64,000 nt of DNA from CAVPGP01 sp963718065 (lineage in GTDB: Bacteria > Actinomycetota > Thermoleophilia > Gaiellales > Gaiellaceae), in the NCBI GenBank assembly GCA_963718065.1, contig CAVQYE010000002.1:1-64000 (forward strand), read 5' to 3'. Of the stretch, positions 35,402-44,325 are shown one piece after another. The notes under the pieces were generated by a model. The model saw only the letters and a program-made list of their open reading frames with translations. It was not told the DNA's origin and made no database searches. The translations under genes and the position numbers were made by a program. The stretch's first letter is position 1, and every line of letters begins with the position of its first letter.

Positions 35402-36294
35402 CGCGCGTCGTCGTCACGCACCCGACTCCGGCTCCGGCCGAGGAGCTCTTGCGGGCGACCGGCTGGGACGTTCGGAGCGGCGAGGACGTCGCCGGTGCGG
35501 ACGGCGTGCTCGCGCATCTCACCGACGCGATCGACGGCCCGTTCTTCGAGCGCGCAGGCCCGCAGCTGCAGGTGGTCGCGAACTTCGCCGTCGGCGTCGA
35601 CAACATCGACTTCGAGGCGGCGGCCCGCCACAGCGTCATCGTCACGAACACACCCGACGTCCTGACTCAGGCCGTCGCGGAGCACGCGCTCGCGTTGATG
35701 CTGGCCGCGGCGAAGCGCGTCGCGGAGGGCGACCGCCTCGTCCGCGCCGGCGAGTGGCACGGCTGGAGCGTCAACCCGATTCAGACGCTCGAGCTCGGCG
35801 GGCGAACGCTTGGGATCGTCGGACTCGGGCGCACGGGCCGGGCGCTGGCGCAGATGGCGGAGCACGGGCTCGGCATGCGGGTCATCTCGTCGCGCCCACT
35901 GCCGCTCGCCGACCTCCTGGCGGAGGCGGACGTCGTCTCGGTGCACGTGCCGCTGCGCGAGGAGACGCGGCACCTGATCGGTGCTGAGGAGCTGCGCGCG
36001 ATGAAGCCGACCGCGATCCTCGTCAACGTCTCGCGCGGCTCGGTCGTGGACGAGGCGGCGCTGGCAGCAGCACTCGCCTCGGGTGAGATCGCCGCGGCCG
36101 CGCTCGACGTCTTCGAGGAGGAGCCGAAGGTGCACCCGGCGCTCGTCGGCCTGGCGAACGCCGTCATGACTCCGCACGTCGCCTCCGCTACCGGCGAGAC
36201 GCGGGCTGCGATGGCGCGCCTCGCGGCCGAGAACGTGATCGCCGTGCTCCGCGGTGACGGCCCGCTGACCCCCGTCGGTACGCTGCGAGCATGA
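35398..36294 (+). CDS. D-isomer-specific 2-hydroxyacid dehydrogenase (glyoxylate/hydroxypyruvate reductase-like), CTG start proposed
   Basis: The protein reads LTRVVVTHPTPAPAEELLRA, then GVLAHLTDAID, VANFAVGVDNIDFEAA, LGIVGLGRTGRALAQMA (NAD loop), ILVNVSRGSVVDEAALAAAL (catalytic Arg), AALDVFEEEPKVHP (Glu) and TPHVASATGETR (His). It would reduce glyoxylate or a similar 2-keto acid. The first AUG/GUG/UUG is TTG 35449, which would delete the first beta strand. The only start that keeps it is CTG 35398, overlapping the previous TGA as CTGA. Its own stop overlaps the thiolase ATG. Confidence 0.85.
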   Translation: MTRVVVTHPTPAPAEELLRATGWDVRSGEDVAGADGVLAHLTDAIDGPFFERAGPQLQVVANFAVGVDNIDFEAAARHSVIVTNTPDVLTQAVAEHALALMLAAAKRVAEGDRLVRAGEWHGWSVNPIQTLELGGRTLGIVGLGRTGRALAQMAEHGLGMRVISSRPLPLADLLAEADVVSVHVPLREETRHLIGAEELRAMKPTAILVNVSRGSVVDEAALAAALASGEIAAAALDVFEEEPKVHPALVGLANAVMTPHVASATGETRAAMARLAAENVIAVLRGDGPLTPVGTLRA

Positions 36295-37442
36295 GTCGCT
36301 CGGTCATCCTCTCCGCGGTCCGGACGCCGTTCGGGAAGCTCGGCGGCGGGCTCGCCGGCCACGAGGCAACGCAACTCGGCGCGCTCGCGATCGCGGCCGG
36401 GCTCGAGCGGTCCGGCGTCGAGGCGAGCGAGGTGCAGTACGTGATCATGGGCCAGGTGCTGCAGGGTGGCGCGGGCCAGGCGCCCGCACGCCAGGCGGCC
36501 GTCGGCGCCGGGCTGCCGATCGAGGTGCCCGCGGACACCATCAACAAGGTGTGCGCGTCGTCGCTCCGCGCTGTCGAGATCGCCGACTCGATGATCCGCG
36601 CCGGCGACGTCGAGGTCGTCGTCACCGGCGGCATGGAGTCGATGTCGAACGCGCCCTACATCCTCAAGCAGGCCCGCTTCGGCTATCGCCTCGGCGACGG
36701 GACGCTGATCGACCTGATGACCCACGACGGGCTCACGTCCTCGTTCGACGGAATGCACATGGTCTCGCAGGCCAGCTTCGTCGCGCGCGAGCTCGGCATC
36801 TCCCGCGAGATCCAGGACGCCTGGGCGCTCCGCTCACACGAGCGCGCGGCGGCGGCACAGGACGCAGGGCGCTTCGACGACGAGATCGTGGCGGTCGGCG
36901 ATCTGGCGGTGGACGAATCGGTCCGGCGCGACACGACGCTGGAGCGGCTCGCGAGCCTGAAGCCGGTCTTCGATCCGGAAGGGACGACGACCGCAGGCAA
37001 CGCGCCGGGCGTCAACGACGGCGCCTCGTGCGTCGTCGTCGCGAGCGAGGAGTGGGCGCGCAAGCGCGGGCTCGAGCCACTCGCGACCGTGCTCAGCCAG
37101 GGCTACGTCGCCGACGAGTTCGCCTATCTCGCGCGCACGCCGGCGCGGGCCGGCGCGATGGCGCTGGAGCGGGCGGGCAAGTCGATCGGCGACGTCGAGC
37201 GCGTCGAGATCAACGAGGCGTTCGCGTCGGTCGCATGGAACTCGACGAAGCTGCTCGGAGCCGACGAGGAGAAGGTGAACGTCAACGGTGGCGCCGTCGC
37301 GCTCGGGCATCCGATCGGCGCCTCGGGCGGGCGCATCCTCGGCACGATGATCCACGAGCTGCGCCGCAACGGCGGCGGGCTCGGCCTCGCCGCGATCTGC
37401 TCGGGCGGCGGCCAGGGCGACGCGCTGCTGATCGAGGTCTAG
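36291..37442 (+). CDS. acetyl-CoA acetyltransferase (thiolase)
   Basis: A complete 383-residue thiolase, ATG overlapping the dehydrogenase stop. Catalytic residues are clear: Cys in INKVCASSLRAVEIAD near residue 87, His in NGGAVALGHPIGASGGRILG near 341, and Cys in AICSGGGQGDALLIEV near 373. The NINGGAIALGHP-type block reads VNVNGGAVALGHP. It condenses or cleaves acetoacetyl-CoA. A 3-hydroxybutyryl-CoA dehydrogenase lies 1.7 kb downstream on the same strand, so both probably serve short-chain beta-oxidation or PHB-type metabolism. Confidence 0.92.
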   Translation: MSRSVILSAVRTPFGKLGGGLAGHEATQLGALAIAAGLERSGVEASEVQYVIMGQVLQGGAGQAPARQAAVGAGLPIEVPADTINKVCASSLRAVEIADSMIRAGDVEVVVTGGMESMSNAPYILKQARFGYRLGDGTLIDLMTHDGLTSSFDGMHMVSQASFVARELGISREIQDAWALRSHERAAAAQDAGRFDDEIVAVGDLAVDESVRRDTTLERLASLKPVFDPEGTTTAGNAPGVNDGASCVVVASEEWARKRGLEPLATVLSQGYVADEFAYLARTPARAGAMALERAGKSIGDVERVEINEAFASVAWNSTKLLGADEEKVNVNGGAVALGHPIGASGGRILGTMIHELRRNGGGLGLAAICSGGGQGDALLIEV

Positions 37443-38302
37443 CCGGCCGCGGCCGAGACGGCGAGCGGCGGCAGGACCGGCCGTCCGGTGAGTGCCGTCA
37501 CGGTGCGGGCGTAGACGTCCGCACCCGGTGCGTAGTCGGGCGAGAAGTCGACGGCGCCGTTCACCTCGATCACGACCCAGCCTTCGCCGACCGGCAGCAG
37601 GTCGACGCCGACGAGATCGCCCTTCACGGCGCGCGCCGCCGCCAGGGCGAGGCGGCAGGCGTCGGCGGGCGGGTCGACGGGCACGCGCGTGGCGCCGAGC
37701 GCGACGTTCGTCCGCCACTCGCCGGGCGCGGCGACGCGGTTGATCGCGCCGACGACCCGTCCACCGGCGACGACGATCCGCAGGTCCCGGCCCGCGGGCG
37801 GTACGAGCTCCTGGACGAGAGCGCCCGTCGAGTTGTACCAGGGGCGCTGCCGAACCCGGTCGAGCGAGCGCGAGAGCTCCTTGAGGCTGCGGCAGAGAAG
37901 GACGTCGCGCCCCCAGCTGCCGAAGCGCGGCTTGACGACCGCGGGCAGTTCGAGCTCCGGCAGCGGTCCGCCCGGCCAGATGTGCTCCGTCCGAGGGTGG
38001 GGCAGCCCCGCCTCGAGGAGCACCCGAGCCGTGATCAGCTTGTCGTGGGCCGCACGGAGCGTGAACGACCGGTTGAGGACGCGGATGCCGGCGGCTTCGA
38101 GCTCGTCGAGCGCCCAGACTCCCGGCTCGATGCCGTCGAGCGTGCGGAGGACATCGAGCCGTGCGAGAGCGAGGTCGCCGCGCACGAGCTGGGCGATCGC
38201 ACGAGCGGGTGTCAGGGTCAACGACTCGACGCCCGCAAGGTGTTGGGCCGCGAGCCTCGCGGTCGTCTTCGACCCCTCGTGCGCGACCACGGCGAAGCGC
38301 AT
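37439..38302 (-). CDS. ATP-grasp ligase of the RimK/LysX type
   Basis: A 287-residue protein convergent with the thiolase, sharing four bases at the stops. N-terminal VVAHEGSKTTARLA, then HDKLITARVLLEAGLPHPRT (start of the ATP-grasp domain), PAVVKPRFGSWGRDVLLCRS (nucleotide-binding Lys and Gly loop), LVQELVPPAGRDLRIVVAGG, and VGVDLLPVGEGWVVIEVNGA with the Mg-binding Glu-Asn. Relatives add amino acids to a carboxylate (RimK on S6, LysX on the LysW carrier). No LysW-type carrier is nearby, so the substrate is open. Confidence 0.85.
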   Translation of the reverse strand: MRFAVVAHEGSKTTARLAAQHLAGVESLTLTPARAIAQLVRGDLALARLDVLRTLDGIEPGVWALDELEAAGIRVLNRSFTLRAAHDKLITARVLLEAGLPHPRTEHIWPGGPLPELELPAVVKPRFGSWGRDVLLCRSLKELSRSLDRVRQRPWYNSTGALVQELVPPAGRDLRIVVAGGRVVGAINRVAAPGEWRTNVALGATRVPVDPPADACRLALAAARAVKGDLVGVDLLPVGEGWVVIEVNGAVDFSPDYAPGADVYARTVTALTGRPVLPPLAVSAAAG

Positions 38303-38401
38303 GCGCGGAGTGTGACGAGCATTTGGACCCTTCGTGGCCCGTCTACCGGACTGTCACCAGTTCGTCGCGAGGTCGTGACGCGGAGTTCGCCGAATCGTAC
38401 G

Positions 38402-38956
38402 ATGCGCCGGATGGATCAAGAGGCCCGTCTGCGGCTCGACCACGAACAGACCCTGGCGCTCCTCCAGGAGCTGAACGAGACGCGCTTCAAGCTGCTTGCC
38501 CTGGTGCCGACGATCGCGGGCCTCGCGGTCGGCTTCCTTTCGGCGAACCGCCCCGCGGTCGAGCTGCTCGCACTCGGCGCGGTCGGCATGAGCGCGACGC
38601 TCGGCATCCTCATCTACGAGCTCCGGGCCGGTGAGATGAAGAACGCCCTCTCGCAACGGGCCGGAATCCTGGAGTCGCAGCTGCTGGTCTACGGACCGCT
38701 CGTCACCCCCGCCGCGCTGCGGCTCTTCGGCGCCTTCCACGTCACCCAACGGCGTGGCGTTGCGCTCGTCTTCGGCGCCGCGCTCGCCGCGTGGACCTAC
38801 GTCGTTGCCTGGGGCGCTCTGCGGGCGATCTCGGTCGACCGGGCGCGAGACGTCGGTCTCGTCATCGGTCTCATCGCCGGGGCCGCGATCTTCGTCGAGG
38901 TGGAGCGGCTCGAAGCGCAGCGCGGGCAGGCGCCGGCGGCTGCGTCCACGCAGTAG
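38402..38956 (+). CDS. four-helix membrane protein, unknown function
   Basis: A 184-residue protein from ATG 38402 (ATG 38411 is an equal alternative). A charged N-terminus (EARLRLDHEQTLALLQELNE) that may be a short coiled coil precedes four membrane segments: FKLLALVPTIAGLAVGFL, LLALGAVGMSATLGILIY, ALVFGAALAAWTYVVAWG and VGLVIGLIAGAAIFVEV. No family is recognised. Dispersed-repeat copy 2 starts at its stop codon. Confidence 0.65.
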   Translation: MRRMDQEARLRLDHEQTLALLQELNETRFKLLALVPTIAGLAVGFLSANRPAVELLALGAVGMSATLGILIYELRAGEMKNALSQRAGILESQLLVYGPLVTPAALRLFGAFHVTQRRGVALVFGAALAAWTYVVAWGALRAISVDRARDVGLVIGLIAGAAIFVEVERLEAQRGQAPAAASTQ

Positions 38957-39119
38957 GAGGGCTTGGCGAAACAGCCGCTGTGCCGCCGGGCCGCGCTGCT
39001 CGCCCCGATGCGGCGTCCTCGGTTGCGCCCGTAGGGCTCCGCCACGAACGCTCCCTGCGTCCTTGCCTCGGAACGAGCATCGCACCTCGACGACGAGCGA
39101 AGTTCCGCCAAACCCTCCA
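38955..39119 (+). repeat. dispersed intergenic repeat, copy 2
   Basis: A 165-bp copy of the element at 24857-25020, in the same orientation. The inverted ends are longer here: aggagggcttggcg at the left and cgccaaaccctcc at the right. It again begins at the stop codon of the upstream gene. The two copies differ by scattered substitutions, mostly in the middle third, so this is an old duplication under some constraint. Confidence 0.8.
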
Positions 39120-39158
39120 AACCCCGACCGGCTCGGCGGTTCGGATAGCTTCCGGCGC

Positions 39159-39992
39159 ATGGAGTTCGAGCACGTCCTCGTCGTCGGAGCGGGCCAGATG
39201 GGCGCTGGCATCGCGCAGGTCGTCGCCGCATCCGGACGGCGCGTCTCGCTCCACGACTCGTTTCCGGGCGCGACGGACCGCGGGCTGGCGGCGATGCGGA
39301 AGAGCCTCGAGAGGCTGGCCGAGAAGGGCGGGGCCGATCCGGGCGAGACGCTTGCGCGCGTGACTGCGGTCGACGAGCTCGTCGCAGCCGATCTGATGAT
39401 CGAGGCGGTGGTCGAGGACGCAGACGTGAAGCAGGAGATCTTCCGCCGGGCCGACGAGACGCTCCCGCCGGGCGCCGTGCTCGCCTCGAACACATCCTCG
39501 ATTCCGATCACGTCGCTGGCGGCTGTCACGAAGCGCCCGGACCGCGTCATCGGCATGCACTTCTTCAACCCGGTGCCGGTGTTGAAGCTCGTCGAGGTGA
39601 TCCGCGCCGTCCAGACCTCGGACGAGACGGCGGCCGCGATCGTCAGGCTCGCCGAGGATCTCGGCAAGACCCCGGCTCAGGCGAACGACTTCCCCGGTTT
39701 CGTCTCGAACCGGATCCTGATGCCCTTCATCAACGAGGCGGCATACGCCCTGATGGAAGGAGTGGCGGAAGCGGAGGCGATCGACACGATCGCAAAGCTC
39801 GGCTTCGCACATCCCCTGGGGCCGCTCGCGCTCGCCGATCTGATCGGGCTCGACACCTGCGTTGCGATCATGGACGTCCTGCACGCGGGGCTGGGCGACC
39901 CGAAGTACGCGCCCTGTCCGTTGCTCCGCCAATACGTGCAGGCAGGGCGTCTCGGCCGCAAATCCGGGCACGGCTTCTACTCGTACGACTGA
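39159..39992 (+). CDS. 3-hydroxybutyryl-CoA dehydrogenase
   Basis: A 277-residue enzyme, ATG 39159. NAD motif VLVVGAGQMGAGIAQVVA near residues 5-22; then IEAVVEDADVKQEIFRRADE, ASNTSSIPITSLA, GMHFFNPVPVLKLVEVIRA (catalytic His) and FPGFVSNRILMPFINEAAYA (Asn), with the C-terminal GFAHPLGPLALADLIGLDTC and LGRKSGHGFYSY. This is the FadB2/Hbd type that converts 3-hydroxybutyryl-CoA and acetoacetyl-CoA. It fits with the thiolase at 36.3 kb. Confidence 0.92.
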   Translation: MEFEHVLVVGAGQMGAGIAQVVAASGRRVSLHDSFPGATDRGLAAMRKSLERLAEKGGADPGETLARVTAVDELVAADLMIEAVVEDADVKQEIFRRADETLPPGAVLASNTSSIPITSLAAVTKRPDRVIGMHFFNPVPVLKLVEVIRAVQTSDETAAAIVRLAEDLGKTPAQANDFPGFVSNRILMPFINEAAYALMEGVAEAEAIDTIAKLGFAHPLGPLALADLIGLDTCVAIMDVLHAGLGDPKYAPCPLLRQYVQAGRLGRKSGHGFYSYD

Positions 39993-40166
39993 AAGACAAA
40001 GAGGGGCGAACGAGAGGCAAAGCGCAGGTTTTGCCCTTTTGCAGGCATCTTGTGCCATGCTGCGTCCGAAGCCCGGCTCGCCCTTCGCCGCAACTTGGGG
40101 CTAAAGCCATCAGGCTCGTGTGACGACAATTGACACAATGCCTCTCGCCGCAAGGGGGTTCGCACT

Positions 40167-41234
40167 TTGAGGCTGTTGCTCGTGGACGACGATGCCGGCC
40201 TGCGTGAGCTGGTCCGGACGACCTTCCAACTCGTCGATGTCGAGGTGGACGAGGCCGAGAGCGCGCAGCAGGCGGAATTGCTTCTCTGGCAGCGCCGACC
40301 CGACGTCGTGGTGCTCGACGTCCGCATGCCTGGCGAGTCCGGGCTCGAGCTTTGCCGGCGGTTGAAGGCGAACCCGGAGACGCGCGCGATTCCCGTCGTC
40401 ATCCTCTCCGGCTCGGTCGACACCGGCTCGCGTGCCGTTGTCGAAGCCGGCGCCGACGCTTCGCTCCCGAAGCCGTTCAGCCCCTTGCAGCTGCTCGCCG
40501 TCGTCGAGCGCCTCGCCGGCGGGCTCGACCCCGTGCCGCTCGGCGGCGTTGCCCCCGCCGGCGCCGACGCCCAGCTCCTGCTCTACGCCCGCGACCTCCG
40601 CAATCTGCTCGAGATCGAGCGCCGCCAGCGCTCGCTGCTCGAATCCGCCTACCGCGAGACGGTGACCGCGCTCGCCGGTGCGCTCGAGTCGAAGGATCTC
40701 GGGACGCGCGAGCACTCGCAGCGGGTGGCTCGCTACGCCCTCGAGCTCCTGCGTGCGGTCGAGCCGAGCCTTGCCGACGATCCCAGCGTCGAGTACGGCT
40801 TCTTCCTCCATGACGTCGGCAAGATCGGCATCCCCGACGCGGTGCTGCAGAAGCCCGGCCCGCTCGACGACGACGAGCGCGCACTGATGCAGACGCACAC
40901 GACGCTCGGGGAGCAGATGCTTCACGGGATCCCGATTCTCCAGGGGAAGGGCCTCGAGATCGTCCGCTCGCACCACGAGCGCTGGGACGGAACGGGCTAC
41001 CCGGATCAGCTCGAGCAGGAAGAGATCCCGACCACGGCGCGCGTCTTCGCGGTCGCCGATGCCCTCGACGCGATGACGAGCGACCGGCCGTACCGCCGCG
41101 CGCAGCCCTGGTCGCACGCCGCGCAGGAGATCGAGCGCGAGTCAGGCGGTCAGTTCGACCCGGTCGTCGTGCAGGCCTTCAGGCGCATCGAGCCGAAGCT
41201 CCGCGCCGTGCATCGGACGCTCGCGCACGCGTAG
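40167..41234 (+). CDS. response regulator with HD-GYP output domain
   Basis: A 355-residue protein, TTG start 40167. Receiver domain: LLLVDDDAGLRELV, phospho-acceptor Asp in VVVLDVRMPGESGLELC, Lys in ASLPKPFSPLQLLAVVERL. A linker (LLLYARDLRNLLEIERRQRS) leads to an HD-GYP domain: GTREHSQRVARYA, FLHDVGKIGIPDAVLQKPG, HHERWDGTGYPDQLEQEEIP and AVADALDAMTSDRPYR. HD-GYP enzymes hydrolyse cyclic di-GMP. The cognate kinase is not adjacent. The 170-base gap upstream holds no gene. Confidence 0.9.
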   Translation: MRLLLVDDDAGLRELVRTTFQLVDVEVDEAESAQQAELLLWQRRPDVVVLDVRMPGESGLELCRRLKANPETRAIPVVILSGSVDTGSRAVVEAGADASLPKPFSPLQLLAVVERLAGGLDPVPLGGVAPAGADAQLLLYARDLRNLLEIERRQRSLLESAYRETVTALAGALESKDLGTREHSQRVARYALELLRAVEPSLADDPSVEYGFFLHDVGKIGIPDAVLQKPGPLDDDERALMQTHTTLGEQMLHGIPILQGKGLEIVRSHHERWDGTGYPDQLEQEEIPTTARVFAVADALDAMTSDRPYRRAQPWSHAAQEIERESGGQFDPVVVQAFRRIEPKLRAVHRTLAHA

Positions 41235-41246
41235 GAGACCGGGCCG

Positions 41247-41442
41247 CTAGCGGCTCGGTTCGAGCTCGGGGCGCTCGAAGCGAACGAGGCGCTCGCCGTC
41301 TTCGCCCTCCGCGATCGTTCCGCCGGCGTACTTCGAGCTCGATGATCCACTCCTCGGGGAAAGACGTGAACTCCTCGATTTCCCGCTGTGTGTGCCAGTT
41401 GCCATCGTCGAGCAGCTGCCTGAGACGCTGGTAGACGGTCAC
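41247..41442 (-). CDS. small helix-turn-helix-like protein, one frameshift
   Basis: Starting at ATG 41442: VYQRLRQLLDDGNWHTQREI, then EEFTSFPEEWIIEL. After one extra base near 41335 it continues KYAGGTIAEGEDGERLVRFE and ends RPELEPSR at TAG 41247, giving about 64 residues. The start resembles a small winged-helix domain (LLDDGNWHTQREIEEF). No named family is recognised. It is convergent with the HD-GYP regulator gene. Confidence 0.55.
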
Positions 41443-41596
41443 GTGATCCTCCGTACTCGGGGTCGGACAGACCTTTTAGCGCGGAGTCGTGCAGATGTCC
41501 AGCCGATGTGATGACGATTTGGTGAACGAATGGCGTCGGACCGGTGTCTGCCCGGACCGGCTGGCAGCCTCTGAGAGGCACGCGTACGATCGACCC

Positions 41597-43019
41597 ATGC
41601 GCGAGACGCTCGAACGCGAGTTGAAGTTGGAGGTCGCCGAGGCGGCGTTCCGCATCCCGGAGCTTCCGGGCGAGCCGCTGGCGCTGCGGCACTTCGAGTC
41701 CGTGTACTACGACACCACGTCGCGAAGCCTCGGCCGGGCGGGGATCACGCTTCGCCGCCGGCTCGAGAACGGACTGAATCTCTGGCAGCTCAAGCTGCCC
41801 CGCGACGGTCACCGTGCGGAGCTCGAGGTGCCAGGTGGACCGGCAGGTCCACCGGAGCCGCTCCGTATCCTGCTCGCCGCACACGTCCGCCGCGGCCCAG
41901 TGACACCGGTCGCGAGGCTGCGCACGCGGCGCGAAGGCGTGCGAGTGACCGAGAACGGGCGGAGCGTCGCCGACGTCACGGTCGACAACGTCGACGTCAT
42001 GGACGCACGGCGCGTCGACAGCAGCTTCGTCGAGATCGAGATCGAACTGGTCGACGGCGACGAGCGCGAGCTGTCACGGCTCGGGAAGCGGTTGCGACGG
42101 GCCGGAGCCGTGCGCGGAGCCGGCCTGCCGAAGGTGTTCAGGGTGCTGGGCATCCCGCCGGCCGCGCCGCTCGACAAGGATGCTCCCCCGGGGGAGCACC
42201 TCCGCTACTTGCTCGGCCGCCAGCTGCGGGAGCTGATGGCCAACGATCCGGGCACGCGCCTCGGCACCGACCCGGAGGACCTGCACAAGCTGCGCGTCGC
42301 GACCCGTCGCGGCAGGGCGCTGCTCCGCGCGGGCGAGGGCCTCCTCGATCCGAATCGCGCCGGCCCGGTCCGCGAGGAGCTTCGCTGGCTCGGCTCGGCG
42401 CTCGGCGCCGTGCGGGACCTGGACGTGCTCCTCGGGCATCTCGAGCAGACGTCCGCCAACCTCCCCGACCAGAAGCAGGTCGCCCCGATCCTCAAGGAGC
42501 TTCGTCGCGAGCGCGGCCGGGCCCGGACCAAGCTTCCTCAGGGTGCTCGGAACCCAACGGTACTTTGCCCTCCTCGACCGGCTCGAAGAGGTCGTCTGCA
42601 GCTCGCCGGTGGCGGCTGAGCCCTCGCTGAGGGAGATCGCCGCAGCCGAATACCGCGGGCTCCGGAAGGCGGCGAAGATCCTGGACGGCAATCCTCCCGA
42701 CGAGGAGCTGCATGCTGTGCGCATCCGGGCGAAGCGACTCCGCTACGCCGCCGAGCTCGCGGCGGCGTCACTCGGGAAACCGGCGACGCGTGCCGTCGAA
42801 GCCGCGAAGGTCGTGCAAGACGTGATCGGCGAGCATCAGGACTCGGTCGTCGCGGAGGAACGTGTGCGCGAGATCGCCGCGCGGCTCGGGACGCCGGAGG
42901 TCGCGTTCGGCGCCGGCGTGCTTGTGGAGCGCGAGCGCCGGCGCCGCGCAGAGGCACGCGCTGCTGTCCCGGCCGCCTGGAAGTCCCTCGACGACCTGGC
43001 GCGAAAGGCGTTCGCCTGA
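41597..43019 (+). CDS. CYTH-CHAD domain protein, one frameshift
   Basis: About 473 residues from ATG 41597. The CYTH domain opens ETLERELKLEVAEAAF (the ExExK motif as ERELKLE), then YYDTTSRSLGRAGITLRRR and FVEIEIELVDGDERELSRL. The CHAD domain has DLHKLRVATRRGRALLRAGE, LRWLGSALGAVRDLDVLLGH and, after an extra C near 42537, ELHAVRIRAKRLRYAAELAA, with the conserved His and basic helices that bind polyphosphate. CYTH acts on triphosphates or polyphosphate. It overlaps the SixA-like gene downstream and heads the phosphate island. Confidence 0.9.
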
Positions 43020-43429
43020 GCCTCCTCGTCCTCCGGCACGCCTGGGCCGGCGACCGGGTGGAGTGGCTCGAGCACGACGGACTGCGGCCGCTCGACGAGC
43101 GGGGCTTCGCGCAGGCGCGCCTCTTGCCCGTAGTGCTGGACGGGTACCCCGTGGCGCGCATCGTCTCGAGCCCGTTGGTGCGCTGCGTCCAGACCGTCGA
43201 GCCGCTCGCCGCGGCGCACGGGCTTCAGATCGAGGAGCGCACCGAGATCTCCGAAGGCGCGGCGGAATCGGATTGGCGCCCGCTGTTCTCGGAGCTCGCC
43301 GGCACGGACACCGTCGCCTGCGTCCACGGTGATCTCACGCTCACCCTCTTCGGACGCAAGGTCAAGAAGGGCGCGGTCTGGGTGGTCGACGAGTCGCTGC
43401 AACCGCTCCGGGTGCTGCACGCACCCTAG
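43016..43429 (+). CDS. SixA-type phosphohistidine phosphatase, CTG start proposed
   Basis: About 137 residues of histidine-phosphatase fold. The catalytic RHG-like motif is LLVLRHAWAGDR, so the start must lie before nt 43040. The only candidate is CTG 43016, overlapping the CHAD stop as CTGA; the first GTG (43058) would remove the catalytic His. Other blocks are DERGFAQARLLPVV, RIVSSPLVRCVQTVEPLA and VACVHGDLTLTLF with the second His. SixA removes phosphate from histidine of HPt/phosphotransfer proteins. Together with CYTH-CHAD this is a familiar actinobacterial pairing. Confidence 0.85.
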   Translation: MSLLVLRHAWAGDRVEWLEHDGLRPLDERGFAQARLLPVVLDGYPVARIVSSPLVRCVQTVEPLAAAHGLQIEERTEISEGAAESDWRPLFSELAGTDTVACVHGDLTLTLFGRKVKKGAVWVVDESLQPLRVLHAP

Positions 43430-44128
43430 CTATGCGGCACGCCGCGACTGGCGCTCGTGCAGCGTCAGCTCGACGGGCCGCGGCGAGCGCAGAAGCTCGA
43501 CGACCGCCTCCTCGCTTCGCTCGCAGTGCAAGAGCGTCTTCCAGGTGTGCAGGTGCTCGAGCCGGTGGAAGTCACCGCTTGCGATCACCGGCAGGCGGGC
43601 GCGGCCGACCCAGGCGAAGACGTCGTGCCGGTTGAAGAGCTCGAACCGGTGGACGGCGCCGGCGGCCCATTCGGGCTCCGCGGCCCAGCGCCCCGTGCCG
43701 CGCGACGACTGCCACGCGTCGCGGACCGGATAAGGATGCGCGGCGACGAGTGCGGCGCCGGCGGCTCGAGCGCGTGCGAGTGCCTCGTCGAGTCCGCCGG
43801 CGACGCCGGTGAAGGTGCGCAGCCCGATCGCGAGCGCATGTGCCGCTCGCCGCGGATCGGGGTCGTCGTCGGTCAGCTCGAGCCCGGGGACGACGAGGAG
43901 GCCATACGCATGCTCGGCCCGCTCCGCTTCGGCCTCGAGCTCGGCGAGGTAGGCGGCGTACGAAGCTTCGTTCACGTGGGCGGACGGATCGCGCGTCGTG
44001 TGGTCGGTGACGGCGAGGACGTCGAAGCCGGCGCGGCCGTAGAGGTCGACCAGCTCGGGCAACGCCAGGGTGCCGTCGCTCCACGTCGAGTGGGCGTGGA
44101 GCTCGCAGAGAAGCGGCTCGATGGTCAT
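43430..44128 (-). CDS. PHP-domain phosphoesterase
   Basis: A 232-residue PHP-family protein from ATG 44128. Metal-binding motifs: LCELHAHSTWSDGTLALPEL (HxH), VLAVTDHTTRDPS, LVVPGLELTDDD, ALVAAHPYP and PVIASGDFHRLEHLHTWKTL. These are the residues that hold a trinuclear metal centre in PHP enzymes (nucleoside 3',5'-bisphosphate or histidinol-phosphate phosphatases). The substrate is undefined. It is convergent with the SixA gene, one base apart, and divides it from ppx. Confidence 0.85.
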   Translation of the reverse strand: MTIEPLLCELHAHSTWSDGTLALPELVDLYGRAGFDVLAVTDHTTRDPSAHVNEASYAAYLAELEAEAERAEHAYGLLVVPGLELTDDDPDPRRAAHALAIGLRTFTGVAGGLDEALARARAAGAALVAAHPYPVRDAWQSSRGTGRWAAEPEWAAGAVHRFELFNRHDVFAWVGRARLPVIASGDFHRLEHLHTWKTLLHCERSEEAVVELLRSPRPVELTLHERQSRRAA

Positions 44129-44242
44129 GTGCTCATCTTCGGCGGCCCCGCGCGACTTCCGTGCCGCAATCCGGTGACGAGCGGGGACAGTCTCGTGACG
44201 AGGTCTGGCGCCCGCGCCGCCTGCGAGCGACTCTTGTGGGAG

Positions 44243-44290
44243 AGCCCGCTCCGGGGCCGGCAAGCGTTGCGCCCGCCGCCGGAGCGGGCT
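44243..44290. terminator. 12-bp stem-loop between the PHP and ppx genes
   Basis: agcccgctccgg (44243-44254) pairs perfectly with ccggagcgggct (44279-44290) around a 24-base GC-rich loop, 35 bases downstream of ppx on its own strand. It has no T tract; it could be a ppx terminator or a structured PHP leader. Confidence 0.45.
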
Positions 44291-44325
44291 TCGGTCTCCT
44301 TTGAGGCTGGGCTAGGCGGACCGGG

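Noticed and set aside
39993..40166. A non-coding RNA in the gap before the HD-GYP regulator.
   Set aside because: This segment is less GC-rich than its neighbours, but I saw no strong stem-loop with a T tract and no promoter pair; nothing can be supported.
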